From Rhodobacteraceae bacterium UBA6273 (GTDB taxonomy: Bacteria > Pseudomonadota > Alphaproteobacteria > Rhodobacterales > Rhodobacteraceae), in the NCBI GenBank assembly GCA_002440625.1, contig DJUV01000155.1:1-13601 (forward strand): a stretch of DNA of 13,601 bases, written 5' to 3'. Both the position numbers and the translations under genes were made by a program. Shown here in pieces: positions 1 to 8,741 of this stretch (position 1 is its first letter; each line of letters opens with the position of its first letter). The notes under the pieces are model-generated. The model did not search any database and was not told where the DNA came from. It was given only the letters and a program-made list of their open reading frames with translations.

Positions 1-95
1 CCGCACCATTCGGCCCAGAAGTCGACAACGACCGGAATGGTCGAATTGCGGACTTCGGCGTCGAAGGTAGCGTCGGTGACAGCGACGGTGGACAT
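1..95 (-). CDS. trxA: Thioredoxin, N-terminal fragment (cut by window edge)
   Basis: The first 31 codons of a gene that runs off the left edge of the window. The visible protein starts [15 protein letters not shown] and reaches [11 protein letters not shown], the strand and loop leading into the WCGPC dithiol site of thioredoxins; the second cysteine lies outside the window. Thioredoxin is a small cytoplasmic disulfide reductase. The ATG at 95-93 is preceded by GGAG with a 7-base spacer. It lies 57 bases downstream of the addA stop in the same orientation, so it may be read from the same transcript. Only the start is visible, so a thioredoxin-like paralogue cannot be excluded, although the FWAEWCG context favours canonical TrxA. 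Confidence 0.85.
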   Translation of the reverse strand, partial: MSTVAVTDATFDAEVRNSTIPVVVDFWAEWC

Positions 96-152
96 CGGGA
101 GACTCCATCAGGAATTGGGTTGGCTGAAACGTAGGTCTCCGCCGGGCAGACG

Positions 153-3100
153 TCAAGGGATTGGGGTTGCAGCCAGCGCATGCCGCACCATCTCGGGCGG
201 CAAGGGCATGAGTTGCCCGGTCGCGGTCCAGAGGATCGCGGTTTCGATCCGCCGGTCGGGGTAGATCTGGCCGAGGAGCGCCGCATATGCTCCCATCTGC
301 CGCAGGATGCCCTCGGGCACCGCGTCAGGCGTGGCAGGCACCGTGGCATTCGACTTGTAGTCGATGGCAAGCACCCGGTCCGGCCCGACGATCAGCCTGT
401 CGATGGTGCCATGAAGCGTCCTGCCGCCAAGCTCCGCAACGGGGCCGGTCACCTCGACCTCAAGAAGCGCGGAAGGGTCGGTCATTTCGGGAATGCCGGA
501 GCCGGTCAGGACCCTTCCGGCCATCGCGGCAAGCTCTGCAACCTCGTCCCCGGACAGGGCAGCTTCGGCGAGACCGCGGGTTTCGTCGAGGATTGCCGCG
601 ATCAGCTCGCCGCGCTCATCCCCCTGCCAGTGCGGCAAAAGCTCCAGAAGCCGGTGCAGAACCGTGCCGCGCAGCATGGCGCGTTCAGGATCGTCGCCCT
701 CAGCCCCGGCGAGCGCCTTTGCGCCGCCAAGTTGTGAGGGGGAAAGCGGCCTTTCCGCCTCTGGCCGGGGCGGCGGGTTCGCCCTCACCCAATCCGGCAG
801 CACCTCGGCCGCCTGTTCCTGCACGCGGGCTACCGGCCCGGCAGGATCGGGCCAGTGACCCGTTTCATGGCGCAAGATTGCGGCTCCGTCGAAACCGGGG
901 GCGATCACCTCGGCGGCACCAGCCTTGCGCAGACCGTCCTCCGCCAGCTGATACCAGCTTTCCCCATCCTTCGGCGCCTCCCCCGCCCCGCAGAGGATGA
1001 GCCAGCGTTCGGCACGGGTCATGGCGACATAAAGCAGCCGCATCCGTTCCTCGCGCTGGCGGCGCAGGAGGTCGTCGCGCAACGTGCCGATCAGTTCCGG
1101 GCTTTCATCCGCTGGCGTTTTCCAAAGCGCCCCCTCGCCCGTCGTCAGAACCTGGGCGTCGGTGTCCTTCTTCTGGAAGAGCGTGTCGGGAAGGATGACG
1201 ATCGGCGCTTCAAGACCCTTGGCGCCATGCACCGTCATGACGCGAATGGCGCGGCGCGCGGAATCAGGCCGCCGCTTCACGTCAACGTCGTTCGGCGCCA
1301 TCCAGGCGAGGAACCCGGTCAGGCTCGGGACATTCGACTGCTCGTAGGCAAGCGCCTGCGCGAGAAGCACGTCGATACCATCTTCGGCCTCGGGGCCGAG
1401 CCGTCCGATCAGCTTCTGCCGCCCCTGGTGCCGGGTCAGCATCCGCTCAATCATTTCATAGGGTCTTAGAAAGTCGGCGCGGTCCCTGAGGTCGCGCAGG
1501 ATCTTCACCGTGTCGGCAAATTCCGCCTCCCGCGCAAAGAGCGCTTTCCACAGGTACTTTTCGTCGCCCCGAGAGGTGGCGAGTGAATAGAGGCCGCCCT
1601 CGCTCAAACCGAAAATCGGCGAGCGCAGGGCGGCGGCAAGCGAGAGGTCGTCCTCGGGCAGCGCCACGAACTCCAGAAGCGCGGTCAGGTCGCGGACCGC
1701 AAGCTCGCCGCCAAGCCTGAGGCGGTCCGCCCCGGCAATCTCGAGCCGGGCATCCTTGCAGGCCCGGATGATCTGGTGGAACATTTCCGACCGGCGCTGG
1801 ACGAGGATCAGGAAATCGCCCTCATGCACCGGGCGCGACCCGTCCTTGGTCTCGATCCGGGTGCCGCTGTCGATCATGCGCCGGATCTCGCCGGCGATGC
1901 GGCGGGCAAGAAGGACGATGTGGTGATCCTCGCTCAGAAGGTCCTTCGGGTCGGTCCAGTCCTCATGCTCCGGCTTCACGGTCTTCGGGACCAGCGGCCA
2001 GAGGTCGACGCGGCCGGGCATGCGGTCGTGGAAGGCGATGTGCCGCATGGCGCCGCCGACGCCGCGCTGGACACGCTCGTCGAAAGTGAGGTCGACCACA
2101 CGCAGGATCGCTTCGGACGAGCGGAAGGAATGTTCCAGCTCAAGCGGCTGGAAGGCCATGTTCGCGGCGCGGTATTTCTGGGCGAAATGCGCGCGCATCC
2201 GGTCGAAAGCCTCAAGATCGGCACCCTGGAAGGAATAGATCGACTGCTTCTTGTCGCCGACGACGAAGATCGTGCGCTCCACGTCCCTGACGCCCTGACC
2301 GGCGGTGAATTCCTCGGCGAGGCTCTCGATCACCTGCCATTGCGCCGGGCTGGTGTCCTGCGCCTCATCGACGAGGATATGGTCGATGCCGCCGTCGAGC
2401 CGGTAGAGCACCCAGGCGGCGACGTCCCGGTCCGAGAGGAGCGCCGCGCTGCGCCGGATCAGGTCGTCGAAATCGAGCCAGCCGTGGCGCGCCTTTTCCG
2501 CCCGGAAGCGCGGCAGGAACGCAGAGGCCAGCGCGTGGAGCGTGGCGCCCCTCCGTGCTGCCGCCAGCGCGATGCGCAAGGGGCGCGAGGCCTCGACCCG
2601 GAGCATCAGCGCTTCGAAAGCCGGCATGAAGGGGGCACAGGGGCCGTCGCGCATCGGCTTGTTCGGAAGGCTGCCTATCTTGGCCGCAAAGGCGCCGGAT
2701 GTGGCCTTGGCGCCGGTCAGGAGCCGGACCTCAAGGGCGAGGACGTCACGCATCGAAGGCCGCGAGGCGTCGACCGCTGCCAATGTCTCGGCAAGCTTCG
2801 CGTCCGTGGCACCCCCGCCCTGCAAAAGGGGAACCATCGCGGCGAAAAGCTCGGCCTCGCCGCCGATGAACACGCTGGCGATGACGTCGCGTTCATCGAA
2901 ATTCTCGGGAAGACCGAAAAGATTGATGCAGTCCGCAAGGGTCAGGTTTCGCGAGAAAGCGTCACTGTTCTGGCAGATTTCATCGACGATCTCACCGAGA
3001 TCCGTGCCGGAAGACAGCCGCGCGGCTTCTGTCAGAACTGTCGCGGCGGGGCCATCGGCTATCTCGTTCAGGATCGCGTCAAGCAGATCCCTCCGCGACC

Positions 3101-3548
3101 GATCATCCAGTTCGACAAAATCCGGCGACACCTGCGCCTCTAGCGGGAAGCGGCGGAGCAGGCCGGCGCAGAAGGAATGGATGGTCTGGATCTTCAGCCC
3201 GCCGGGTGTGTCGATGGCCTGTGCGAAAAGCCGCCGCGCCTTACGCAACGTGTCCCGTCCGCTATCGGCGCCAACGCCAAGCTCGGCCAAGGCCCGCCGC
3301 AACCCGTTATCCGGCAGCATCGCCCAGTCGCCGAGCCGCGCAAAGAGGCGGTTCTGCATCTCGGTCGCCGCCGCCTTGGTGTAGGTCAGGCAGAGGATGC
3401 GCTGTGGCTCGGTCCCGTCGAGGAGAAGCCGCGCCACCCGGTCGATCAGCACCCGCGTCTTGCCCGATCCGGCATTGGCCGAAAGCCAGACGGAACTGGC
3501 CGGATCGGCCGCCTCCACCTGCCGCCGGCTGGCGAGGTCAAGGCTCAT
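153..3548 (-). CDS. addA: Double-strand break repair helicase-nuclease AddA
   Basis: AddA is the UvrD/Rep-type (superfamily 1) helicase subunit of the AddAB helicase-nuclease, which processes double-strand DNA ends for RecA-dependent repair. The 1131-residue protein has all the expected motifs: Walker A ANAGSGKT (24-31), LTYTKAAATEM (54-64), Walker B ILVDEAQD (391-398), VGDKKQSIYSFQGAD (430-444), HSFRSS (473-478), VMTVHGAKGLE (770-780) and LLYVAMTRAE (838-847). The C-terminal RecB-like nuclease has GTVLH (His965), GTIDRL (Asp1050) and DYKS (Asp1063, Lys1065). Length fits the alphaproteobacterial family. I chose the ATG at 3548 because GGAGG lies 7 bases upstream; reading the frame open to 3587 would only add 13 residues inside addB. 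The start overlaps the addB stop as ATGA, indicating translational coupling. A thioredoxin gene follows. Confidence 0.97.
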   Translation of the reverse strand: MSLDLASRRQVEAADPASSVWLSANAGSGKTRVLIDRVARLLLDGTEPQRILCLTYTKAAATEMQNRLFARLGDWAMLPDNGLRRALAELGVGADSGRDTLRKARRLFAQAIDTPGGLKIQTIHSFCAGLLRRFPLEAQVSPDFVELDDRSRRDLLDAILNEIADGPAATVLTEAARLSSGTDLGEIVDEICQNSDAFSRNLTLADCINLFGLPENFDERDVIASVFIGGEAELFAAMVPLLQGGGATDAKLAETLAAVDASRPSMRDVLALEVRLLTGAKATSGAFAAKIGSLPNKPMRDGPCAPFMPAFEALMLRVEASRPLRIALAAARRGATLHALASAFLPRFRAEKARHGWLDFDDLIRRSAALLSDRDVAAWVLYRLDGGIDHILVDEAQDTSPAQWQVIESLAEEFTAGQGVRDVERTIFVVGDKKQSIYSFQGADLEAFDRMRAHFAQKYRAANMAFQPLELEHSFRSSEAILRVVDLTFDERVQRGVGGAMRHIAFHDRMPGRVDLWPLVPKTVKPEHEDWTDPKDLLSEDHHIVLLARRIAGEIRRMIDSGTRIETKDGSRPVHEGDFLILVQRRSEMFHQIIRACKDARLEIAGADRLRLGGELAVRDLTALLEFVALPEDDLSLAAALRSPIFGLSEGGLYSLATSRGDEKYLWKALFAREAEFADTVKILRDLRDRADFLRPYEMIERMLTRHQGRQKLIGRLGPEAEDGIDVLLAQALAYEQSNVPSLTGFLAWMAPNDVDVKRRPDSARRAIRVMTVHGAKGLEAPIVILPDTLFQKKDTDAQVLTTGEGALWKTPADESPELIGTLRDDLLRRQREERMRLLYVAMTRAERWLILCGAGEAPKDGESWYQLAEDGLRKAGAAEVIAPGFDGAAILRHETGHWPDPAGPVARVQEQAAEVLPDWVRANPPPRPEAERPLSPSQLGGAKALAGAEGDDPERAMLRGTVLHRLLELLPHWQGDERGELIAAILDETRGLAEAALSGDEVAELAAMAGRVLTGSGIPEMTDPSALLEVEVTGPVAELGGRTLHGTIDRLIVGPDRVLAIDYKSNATVPATPDAVPEGILRQMGAYAALLGQIYPDRRIETAILWTATGQLMPLPPEMVRHALAATPIP

Positions 3549-6499
3549 CCGACATCCTCCGGCACCGGCGCATCGCTCATCTCCCATTCGCCGAGTCGGG
3601 CGAGGTGGTCGTAGTCGCCCGTGATCCGCGTCTCGAACACCGCCCGCTGCGCGGTGTAGCCTGTCTCATGCCTGAGGTAGGCGGCGATGAGCTTGTGGAG
3701 ACCAGCCCAGCTTTCGGCAATGATCTCGGGCGTCAGTTTCGCCGAAAACTCGCCGTCGTCGGAGCCGAGGCCGATATGGGTTGCACCCTCGACCGTGACG
3801 ATCCCGAGAACCTCGAAGGCCCCGCGCTCCGCCATCGCCGCCTCAAGGCGAAGCTGCTTGTCGAAATGGGTCTGCTGCGGGAAGGTCGGCGGCTTGCCGG
3901 TCTTGTAGTCATAGATATGCACCCGCCCGTCATCGAGGACGTCAATCCGGTCGGGCCGGGCCGTCAGAGTGAAATCGAGACTATCAAGGCTCGTTTTGCC
4001 CCTTTCTTCGATCAGCTGGGGCCGGCCAAGCGCGGCGCGGCGGAACTCATCCGCGATGAAGGCCGGGGCGATGCGATCAAGCCGGGCGAGGTAGAAATTG
4101 CGCGTCGCCGGCCAGGGCACCAGCTCTCCGGCTTCGCTGCGGGCGATGTCCCGCAGCCGGGCAAGCGCCACCGTGGCATCCTCGGACGGGTTGGGGCGCT
4201 TGACGAATTCCTCCATGATCTTGTGCAGGACCTGGCCCCTGAGCCGCGCATCCGGCTGCCGGGCGAGAGGTTCAAGCCGCTTCAGCCGCAGGATCTTTTC
4301 GGCATAGACCGCATAGGGATCGCGGATCAGGCGGCTGATCGCCGTGACGGACAGACTCCTTGGTCGCGCATCGACGGGCGGTCGCGGTGAGGGCCGCTGC
4401 GAGGGCGGCGTCCGGTAGCGCGGTTCGGGTTCTTCGGAGGCGCGGGCGAGACGCAGCCAGCTCTCCCCCCGCTCGCGCATCTCATCCCATGCCTCAACCC
4501 CGCCTTGGGCGGGCAGCCCCTTCAGAAGGCTCGCGATCCGCGACATCCAGCGCGACGGCACGGTTTCGCTGTCATCCCCGCGAAGCGCCCGGCTGAGGAA
4601 TACCTGCGGCGCACCCGCTGCCTGCTGGAAGTCATGCGCCTCAAGCCCGATCTTTCGTTCGGGGGACAAAAGCCCGGCGCGCCGCCGCATCTGGCGCGAG
4701 AGCCAGGGATCGGGGGCCGGCGTGCCCGGCCAGACGCCGTCGTTCAGGCCAGCGAGGATCACCAGATCGACGCCCTGCACCCGCGCCTCAAGTGTACCGC
4801 GGATCGCGATCAGCGGGTGGGTCGCTTCATCCTGGCGAACGTTGCCGCCGGAAAGCACGGAATCGAGAAGGTCGGCATAGTCGGAGGCCCGCATTTCCGG
4901 CGCCTCGCCCGCCGCTGCGGCAAGGTCCCGCATCGCCTTCCGCGCGGCCTCACCGGCGTCTTTTTGCCAAAGCTCGCTTGCCGCAGGATCGCCGCCCGAC
5001 CCCGCGGCGATGCGCTCGGCAAGTTCCAAATGCATCTCTATCCATGCGGAAAGAGGCTGCCTTCCGCTGGCGCTGCGAAACTCGACTATGCCAATGACCC
5101 ACTCGATCCAAGGCTCACGCGCCGGGTTGGGCTTGTCCGCAAGCCAGGCCTGAAGGCCAGCGCGATCAGCGGTGAACATGCTGTTCCCACGGAGGCGCAG
5201 TTCCAGATCGTGGCTGTGCCGGAGATTGTCCCTCCGCGCCGTGTTGCCGGTGGCGGTCAAAGGGTGCTTCAGCAGGGCAAGCAGAACTTCGGCGCCGGGC
5301 GCATCCTGCCCCAGGGCGGCGGTCTGGCGCAGGAAGCGTCCGGGTGCCGATTGCAGAAGCGGCCGCCCGGCGCTGTCGTCCGGCAAGAGGCGCCAGCGGT
5401 CGAGCGCGGCGGTGACGCGGCGGGTCAGCACGCGGTCGGGCGAGATCAGCGCTGCGCGCTGGCCATTTTCGGCGGCTTCCCTGAGGACCAGCGCAATCGC
5501 CACCGCCTCTTCGCGTGGCGTTGCGGCTTCAAGGACCGTCACGCCGGCCATCGCCGGTGGAAGTTGCCCAAGGCCCGGGCCATCGCTCAACCAGCGGTCG
5601 GTGACAGGCGCCGGCCTGAGCGCCAGCGACAGAACCGCGTTCCGCGCCGGATCGGGGGCGGTATCTTGCCGCCATTCGGCAACATCCCGTGATAGAAGAT
5701 CAAGCCCGCGCAGCAAGGCGTGATAGCGGTACTGGGGATGGTCTTCGGCAGCGAAAACGCCGGAATCGAGACTGTTCCAGACATCTTCGGGCAGGTCGAA
5801 ATCGAAGCCCGGCAGGATGACCGCACCCTGCGGCAGCGCCGCCACGGCGCGCATCAGGGCCTGTGTCGTGCCGCGCGAACCGGTCGATCCGGCGACCAGA
5901 ACCGGGTCCGTTGGCGGTGCTTCCCGCCAGCGCCCGGCCAGCCAGTCGACAACCCGACGCCGACGCCCTTCGGGGTCGGGGCGGCTGTCGTCGGACAGGT
6001 AGCGGGTCGCGATCCTCAGGAAGGCGAGGCTCTTTTCCCAGTGGCGGGCGTGATCCTCTGCGAAATCGGGGGCTTCGAAAGCCTCGGCCGGGACGCCTTC
6101 GCCCTGCATCTCCTCAAGCAGCGTGGCGAGGCTGTCGGCGAGGTCGAAGGCCGCCCGCCCTCCGGCGAAATCGGTCCCGTCTGCCAGCAGTGCCGAGACG
6201 AGGCGCATCAGGTCGAACCGCCGCGACAGGGGAGCGACCGGCAGCGGCAGGCCCGGCACCGGGTCGAGCGCCAGATCGCTGACCAGCCTGAGGCGCGGCA
6301 AAAGGCACACGCCAGTCCGGTCGAAGGCGGCGCGTACGCTCCGCATCATCCGCCCGGTGTTCAGGTAAAGCGTGACCCGCGCCATCTGTTCGGGCGGCGC
6401 CCCGTCGAGGCGCGCGATCAGGCCCCGCACCAGTTCCGTGGGAAAATCCGCGCCGGGCGGAAGGGCAAAGACGCGCGGGCGGCCACTTGGATCAAACAT
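3545..6499 (-). CDS. addB: Double-strand break repair protein AddB
   Basis: AddB is the partner of AddA: an inactivated helicase-like scaffold with a C-terminal RecB-type nuclease that cuts the other strand. The protein is 984 residues. The nuclease is clear: GQVLH (His759), ARPDRID (Asp850) and DYKTGK (Asp864, Lys866). At the N-terminus, where a Walker A loop would be, the sequence reads LPPGADFPTEL with no GKT, so ATP binding is not expected. The only cysteine is Cys65, so the four-cysteine iron-sulfur cluster known from Bacillus AddB cannot form. Both losses fit the alphaproteobacterial AddB type as I know it. The start overlaps the end of murU by 8 bases and the end overlaps addA by 4, as expected for a co-translated complex. 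Confidence 0.96.
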   Translation of the reverse strand: MFDPSGRPRVFALPPGADFPTELVRGLIARLDGAPPEQMARVTLYLNTGRMMRSVRAAFDRTGVCLLPRLRLVSDLALDPVPGLPLPVAPLSRRFDLMRLVSALLADGTDFAGGRAAFDLADSLATLLEEMQGEGVPAEAFEAPDFAEDHARHWEKSLAFLRIATRYLSDDSRPDPEGRRRRVVDWLAGRWREAPPTDPVLVAGSTGSRGTTQALMRAVAALPQGAVILPGFDFDLPEDVWNSLDSGVFAAEDHPQYRYHALLRGLDLLSRDVAEWRQDTAPDPARNAVLSLALRPAPVTDRWLSDGPGLGQLPPAMAGVTVLEAATPREEAVAIALVLREAAENGQRAALISPDRVLTRRVTAALDRWRLLPDDSAGRPLLQSAPGRFLRQTAALGQDAPGAEVLLALLKHPLTATGNTARRDNLRHSHDLELRLRGNSMFTADRAGLQAWLADKPNPAREPWIEWVIGIVEFRSASGRQPLSAWIEMHLELAERIAAGSGGDPAASELWQKDAGEAARKAMRDLAAAAGEAPEMRASDYADLLDSVLSGGNVRQDEATHPLIAIRGTLEARVQGVDLVILAGLNDGVWPGTPAPDPWLSRQMRRRAGLLSPERKIGLEAHDFQQAAGAPQVFLSRALRGDDSETVPSRWMSRIASLLKGLPAQGGVEAWDEMRERGESWLRLARASEEPEPRYRTPPSQRPSPRPPVDARPRSLSVTAISRLIRDPYAVYAEKILRLKRLEPLARQPDARLRGQVLHKIMEEFVKRPNPSEDATVALARLRDIARSEAGELVPWPATRNFYLARLDRIAPAFIADEFRRAALGRPQLIEERGKTSLDSLDFTLTARPDRIDVLDDGRVHIYDYKTGKPPTFPQQTHFDKQLRLEAAMAERGAFEVLGIVTVEGATHIGLGSDDGEFSAKLTPEIIAESWAGLHKLIAAYLRHETGYTAQRAVFETRITGDYDHLARLGEWEMSDAPVPEDVG

Positions 6500-7181
6500 G
6501 CCTCATCTCTGCCATGTGCGCCTCGGCAAGCGCAATGGCATCCGGCCGGCCGACATCGCAGAACCCGCCGCGATGCTTTGTGCCGAAGAGCCGCCCTTCG
6601 GCGGCCATCTGATCCCAGACCCAGTTGAGCGAGAACTTGGCCTCGGTCATCGCGGCGATGCGTCCGGTCGCGGTGATCTGGACGCCGGTATAGATATATG
6701 GCCCGCCGCGCGCGATCCGGCCGTCGTCCATGAGGTCGAAATCGCCCGGGCCCAGGTGCCCGACCGCATCGTCGAGGTGGACGAGAAGCAGGCAGGCCTC
6801 CATCCGCGCCGGGTCCCATTCCTGCGCCAGTTCGGTCACGGGGTTGCCGCCGGACCAGACGGCGTCGGTGTTCATGGTGTAGACGGGATCTTCGCCAAGA
6901 AGCGGCAGGGCGGCTTTCACCCCGCCTCCGGTTTCCAGCAATTCGTTGGTTTCGTCCGAGAAAAGAATGCCGGGCCGCCCTTTCAGATGGTCGCGGATCA
7001 TGCCGGCTTTGTAGTGGAGGTTGACGACGATGCGCACGACGCCGGCAGCATCGACCTGCGCCAGCGCGTGGTCGATAAGCGGCAGGCCCCCGACCGCGAT
7101 CAGGGGTTTCGGCAGGCGATCCGTCAGGGGCGCCATCCGCGTGCCAAGCCCAGCGGCGAAAAGCATCACGGCGTGGGGCAT
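6492..7181 (-). CDS. murU: N-acetylmuramate 1-phosphate uridylyltransferase (MurU type)
   Basis: A 229-residue sugar-1-phosphate nucleotidyltransferase with a single GT-A-like domain. It shows the nucleotide-binding signature AAGLGTRM (9-16), LPKPL with Lys25 (23-27), LETGGGVKAAL (82-92) and a metal-binding NTD at 104-106. MurU of this family converts MurNAc-1-phosphate and UTP into UDP-MurNAc in a peptidoglycan recycling route that bypasses de novo synthesis. By sequence alone it could be another hexose-1-phosphate nucleotidyltransferase. The MurU call rests on its short length and on the amgK-type kinase just upstream, which it overlaps by 16 bases. The start has only a distant AGGA, suggesting that translation depends on coupling. 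It also overlaps addB by 8 bases. Confidence 0.87.
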   Translation of the reverse strand: MPHAVMLFAAGLGTRMAPLTDRLPKPLIAVGGLPLIDHALAQVDAAGVVRIVVNLHYKAGMIRDHLKGRPGILFSDETNELLETGGGVKAALPLLGEDPVYTMNTDAVWSGGNPVTELAQEWDPARMEACLLLVHLDDAVGHLGPGDFDLMDDGRIARGGPYIYTGVQITATGRIAAMTEAKFSLNWVWDQMAAEGRLFGTKHRGGFCDVGRPDAIALAEAHMAEMRHV

Positions 7182-8179
7182 GAAGCGATCATCCTGTCGA
7201 TACGGGCCGGGGTCGGCTCGGGGAGCGTGGCGCGGATGGCGCGGGACAGGGGCGCCAGCGCCGGATGGGTGAGGTTCGCGGCAAGGTGGCCCCAGACGCG
7301 CGGGAAGAAGGCGGCGTAGCGGCGCTTGCCCGCCTGCCGGATGAGCCTTGCGAAGACGCCGAGGATGCGCAGCGCGCGCTGGGCGCCGATCAGCGCATAG
7401 ACGGCGCGGAACGCACCCGGATCATGGCCGGCCTCGCGGCAGAAAAGGTCGAAGACCGCGGCCTCCGTCCCAGGAGAGAGGTCGCGGCGCGCATCCTGCA
7501 GGAAGGAGACGAGGTCATAGGCCGGGTGCGCGGTGACGGCGTCCTGAAAGTCGATCAGGCCAAGTCGCGCCGGGCCGGAACGGTCGGGGAGCCAGAGCAC
7601 GTTCTCCGCATGAAAGTCACGCAAACTGGTCACAAGGGGCGCGGCGCCGGCGAGGTCGTCGTAAAGCCGGGCGATCAGGTCGGGGATACCCAGCGCCTCA
7701 GGGGTCACGGGGGCGTCCATGCCGGGCAGGTACCAGTCGATGACAAGCCGTGTCAGATTAGCGAGCGCGGGGCCGTCAAGCGGTGCGAGGCCGGACGGCG
7801 GCGTCACCCGCTGAAACGCCACGAGGAATTCTGCGGTCGCGGTGTAAAGTTCCGCCTCGCGCGTGGGATCTTCCGCCAGCAGGCGGGCAAAAAGCCGGTC
7901 GCCGAAATCCTCGACCAGCAGCAATTCTGCCGGCAGGTCAGCGGCGAGGACATGCGGCGCAGAAAACCCTTGCGCGTTGATCCAGGCGGAGAGGTCGGCG
8001 AAGCGCCTGCTGCTGCCGCCCGGATCGGCGGAGGCGTCCATCAGGATGGCGTTGCTGCCATCGGCGCGGAGATGCCGCGTGAAACGGCGGGCGGAGGCAT
8101 CGCCGGCAACGGGAACGGCACGGGCGCCGGACCAGCCGGCACTGGCGATCAGCGCGGCCACCGGTTCGGGGCTAGACAT
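7166..8179 (-). CDS. amgK: Anomeric MurNAc/GlcNAc kinase (AmgK type)
   Basis: A 337-residue member of the aminoglycoside phosphotransferase (protein-kinase-like) fold. The catalytic loop is SLRDFHAENVLW (Asp188, His190, Asn193) and the metal-binding motif is LIDFQDA (Asp210); LLLVEDFGDRL (87-97) resembles the hinge region. AmgK phosphorylates MurNAc and GlcNAc at the anomeric carbon, giving the substrate for MurU. Direct adjacency to a MurU-type transferase and tsaE is the usual arrangement in Pseudomonas and alphaproteobacteria and is the main basis for the specific call; the fold alone would only say phosphotransferase. The chosen ATG has GGGGA 6 bases upstream. The frame stays open a further 92 codons upstream, but that stretch lies inside tsaE and does not look like this family. 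Confidence 0.87.
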   Translation of the reverse strand: MSSPEPVAALIASAGWSGARAVPVAGDASARRFTRHLRADGSNAILMDASADPGGSSRRFADLSAWINAQGFSAPHVLAADLPAELLLVEDFGDRLFARLLAEDPTREAELYTATAEFLVAFQRVTPPSGLAPLDGPALANLTRLVIDWYLPGMDAPVTPEALGIPDLIARLYDDLAGAAPLVTSLRDFHAENVLWLPDRSGPARLGLIDFQDAVTAHPAYDLVSFLQDARRDLSPGTEAAVFDLFCREAGHDPGAFRAVYALIGAQRALRILGVFARLIRQAGKRRYAAFFPRVWGHLAANLTHPALAPLSRAIRATLPEPTPARIDRMIASCPTP

Positions 8180-8738
8180 CTGGTATCCCCACGATGTCGG
8201 CTGGCAGAAGCGCCCTGAGCTTGTTCCAGCGCGGGTCCGTGGCAAGGATACGGGCGATGCGCAGGTCCTCCGCAGCCTCGGTTGACAAGGTGATGTGAAG
8301 GGCGTTTCGCGGGGTGGCTGTGCCAAGGCGATCGGGCCATTCAACGAAGGTGATGGCCGTCTCGAAAGCCTCTTCAAGACCCAGTTCGACGATCTGGGCG
8401 GGATTGGTGAGGCGGTAGAGATCGGCGTGCCAGATCTCGGCTTCGGGAAGCACATAGGTCTGGACCAGGGTGAAGGTGGGCGAGGGGATATCCTCGACGA
8501 AACCCTCCCGGCTCAGGAGGTGGCGGATGGCGGCGCGACAGAAATGCGACTTCCCCGCCCCGATCGGCCCTTCAAGGAGGATCGTGTCGCCGGGCGCCAG
8601 CACATTGGCCAGAGCCACGGCAAGCCTTTCGGTCGCCTCGGGCGAGGCGAGCCGGAGCGTCGCGGCGAGGGAAGGGTTCGCGGAAGGCACCATCCCGCGA
8701 CTTTTATCGCGGGCGGCGGCTGTCGCAAGGCCGAACAT
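8172..8738 (-). CDS. tsaE: tRNA t6A biosynthesis ATPase TsaE
   Basis: TsaE is the small P-loop ATPase that works with TsaB and TsaD to make threonylcarbamoyladenosine at position 37 of ANN-decoding tRNAs. Family motifs are all present: Walker A GPIGAGKS (57-64), SPTFTLVQTY (86-95), HADLYRL (104-110) and FVEWPDRLG (131-139). As written it is 188 residues, longer than the usual 150-160. The first ATG lies only 3 bases after the stop of the PAS gene (TGA GCC ATG) and has no clear ribosome binding site, which suggests reinitiation. A second in-frame ATG at 8693 would give 173 residues and keep every motif. Its end overlaps amgK by 8 bases. The gene is expected to be essential or nearly so. Confidence 0.95.
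   Translation of the reverse strand: MFGLATAAARDKSRGMVPSANPSLAATLRLASPEATERLAVALANVLAPGDTILLEGPIGAGKSHFCRAAIRHLLSREGFVEDIPSPTFTLVQTYVLPEAEIWHADLYRLTNPAQIVELGLEEAFETAITFVEWPDRLGTATPRNALHITLSTEAAEDLRIARILATDPRWNKLRALLPADIVGIPDV
8694..8713. repeat. Perfect 7-bp inverted repeat at alternative tsaE start
   Basis: The arms CCCGCGA (8694-8700) and TCGCGGG (8707-8713) are exact reverse complements separated by 6 bases. On the transcribed (minus) strand the hairpin would end immediately before the second in-frame ATG of tsaE at 8693. No T-run follows, so it is not a factor-independent terminator. In the longer TsaE it is simply part of codons 9-15. If the short start is used, the hairpin would sit over the ribosome binding region. 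Confidence 0.5.
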
Positions 8739-8741
8739 GGC

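Noticed and set aside
135..151. A hairpin-like sequence (GTCTCC / GGcAGAC) beside the addA stop, considered as a terminator before the thioredoxin gene.
   Set aside because: The stem has a bulge, overlaps the stop-codon region and is followed by only three T residues on the transcribed strand.
1776..3143. A 455-codon open frame on the plus strand opposite addA; others lie opposite addB (395 codons) and amgK (317 codons).
   Set aside because: All are mirror frames of genes with clear motifs and show no family signature or plausible start region of their own.
8180..8455. A 92-codon upstream extension of amgK.
   Set aside because: It lies wholly within tsaE, is not AmgK-like, and a good ribosome binding site precedes the inner ATG at 8179.
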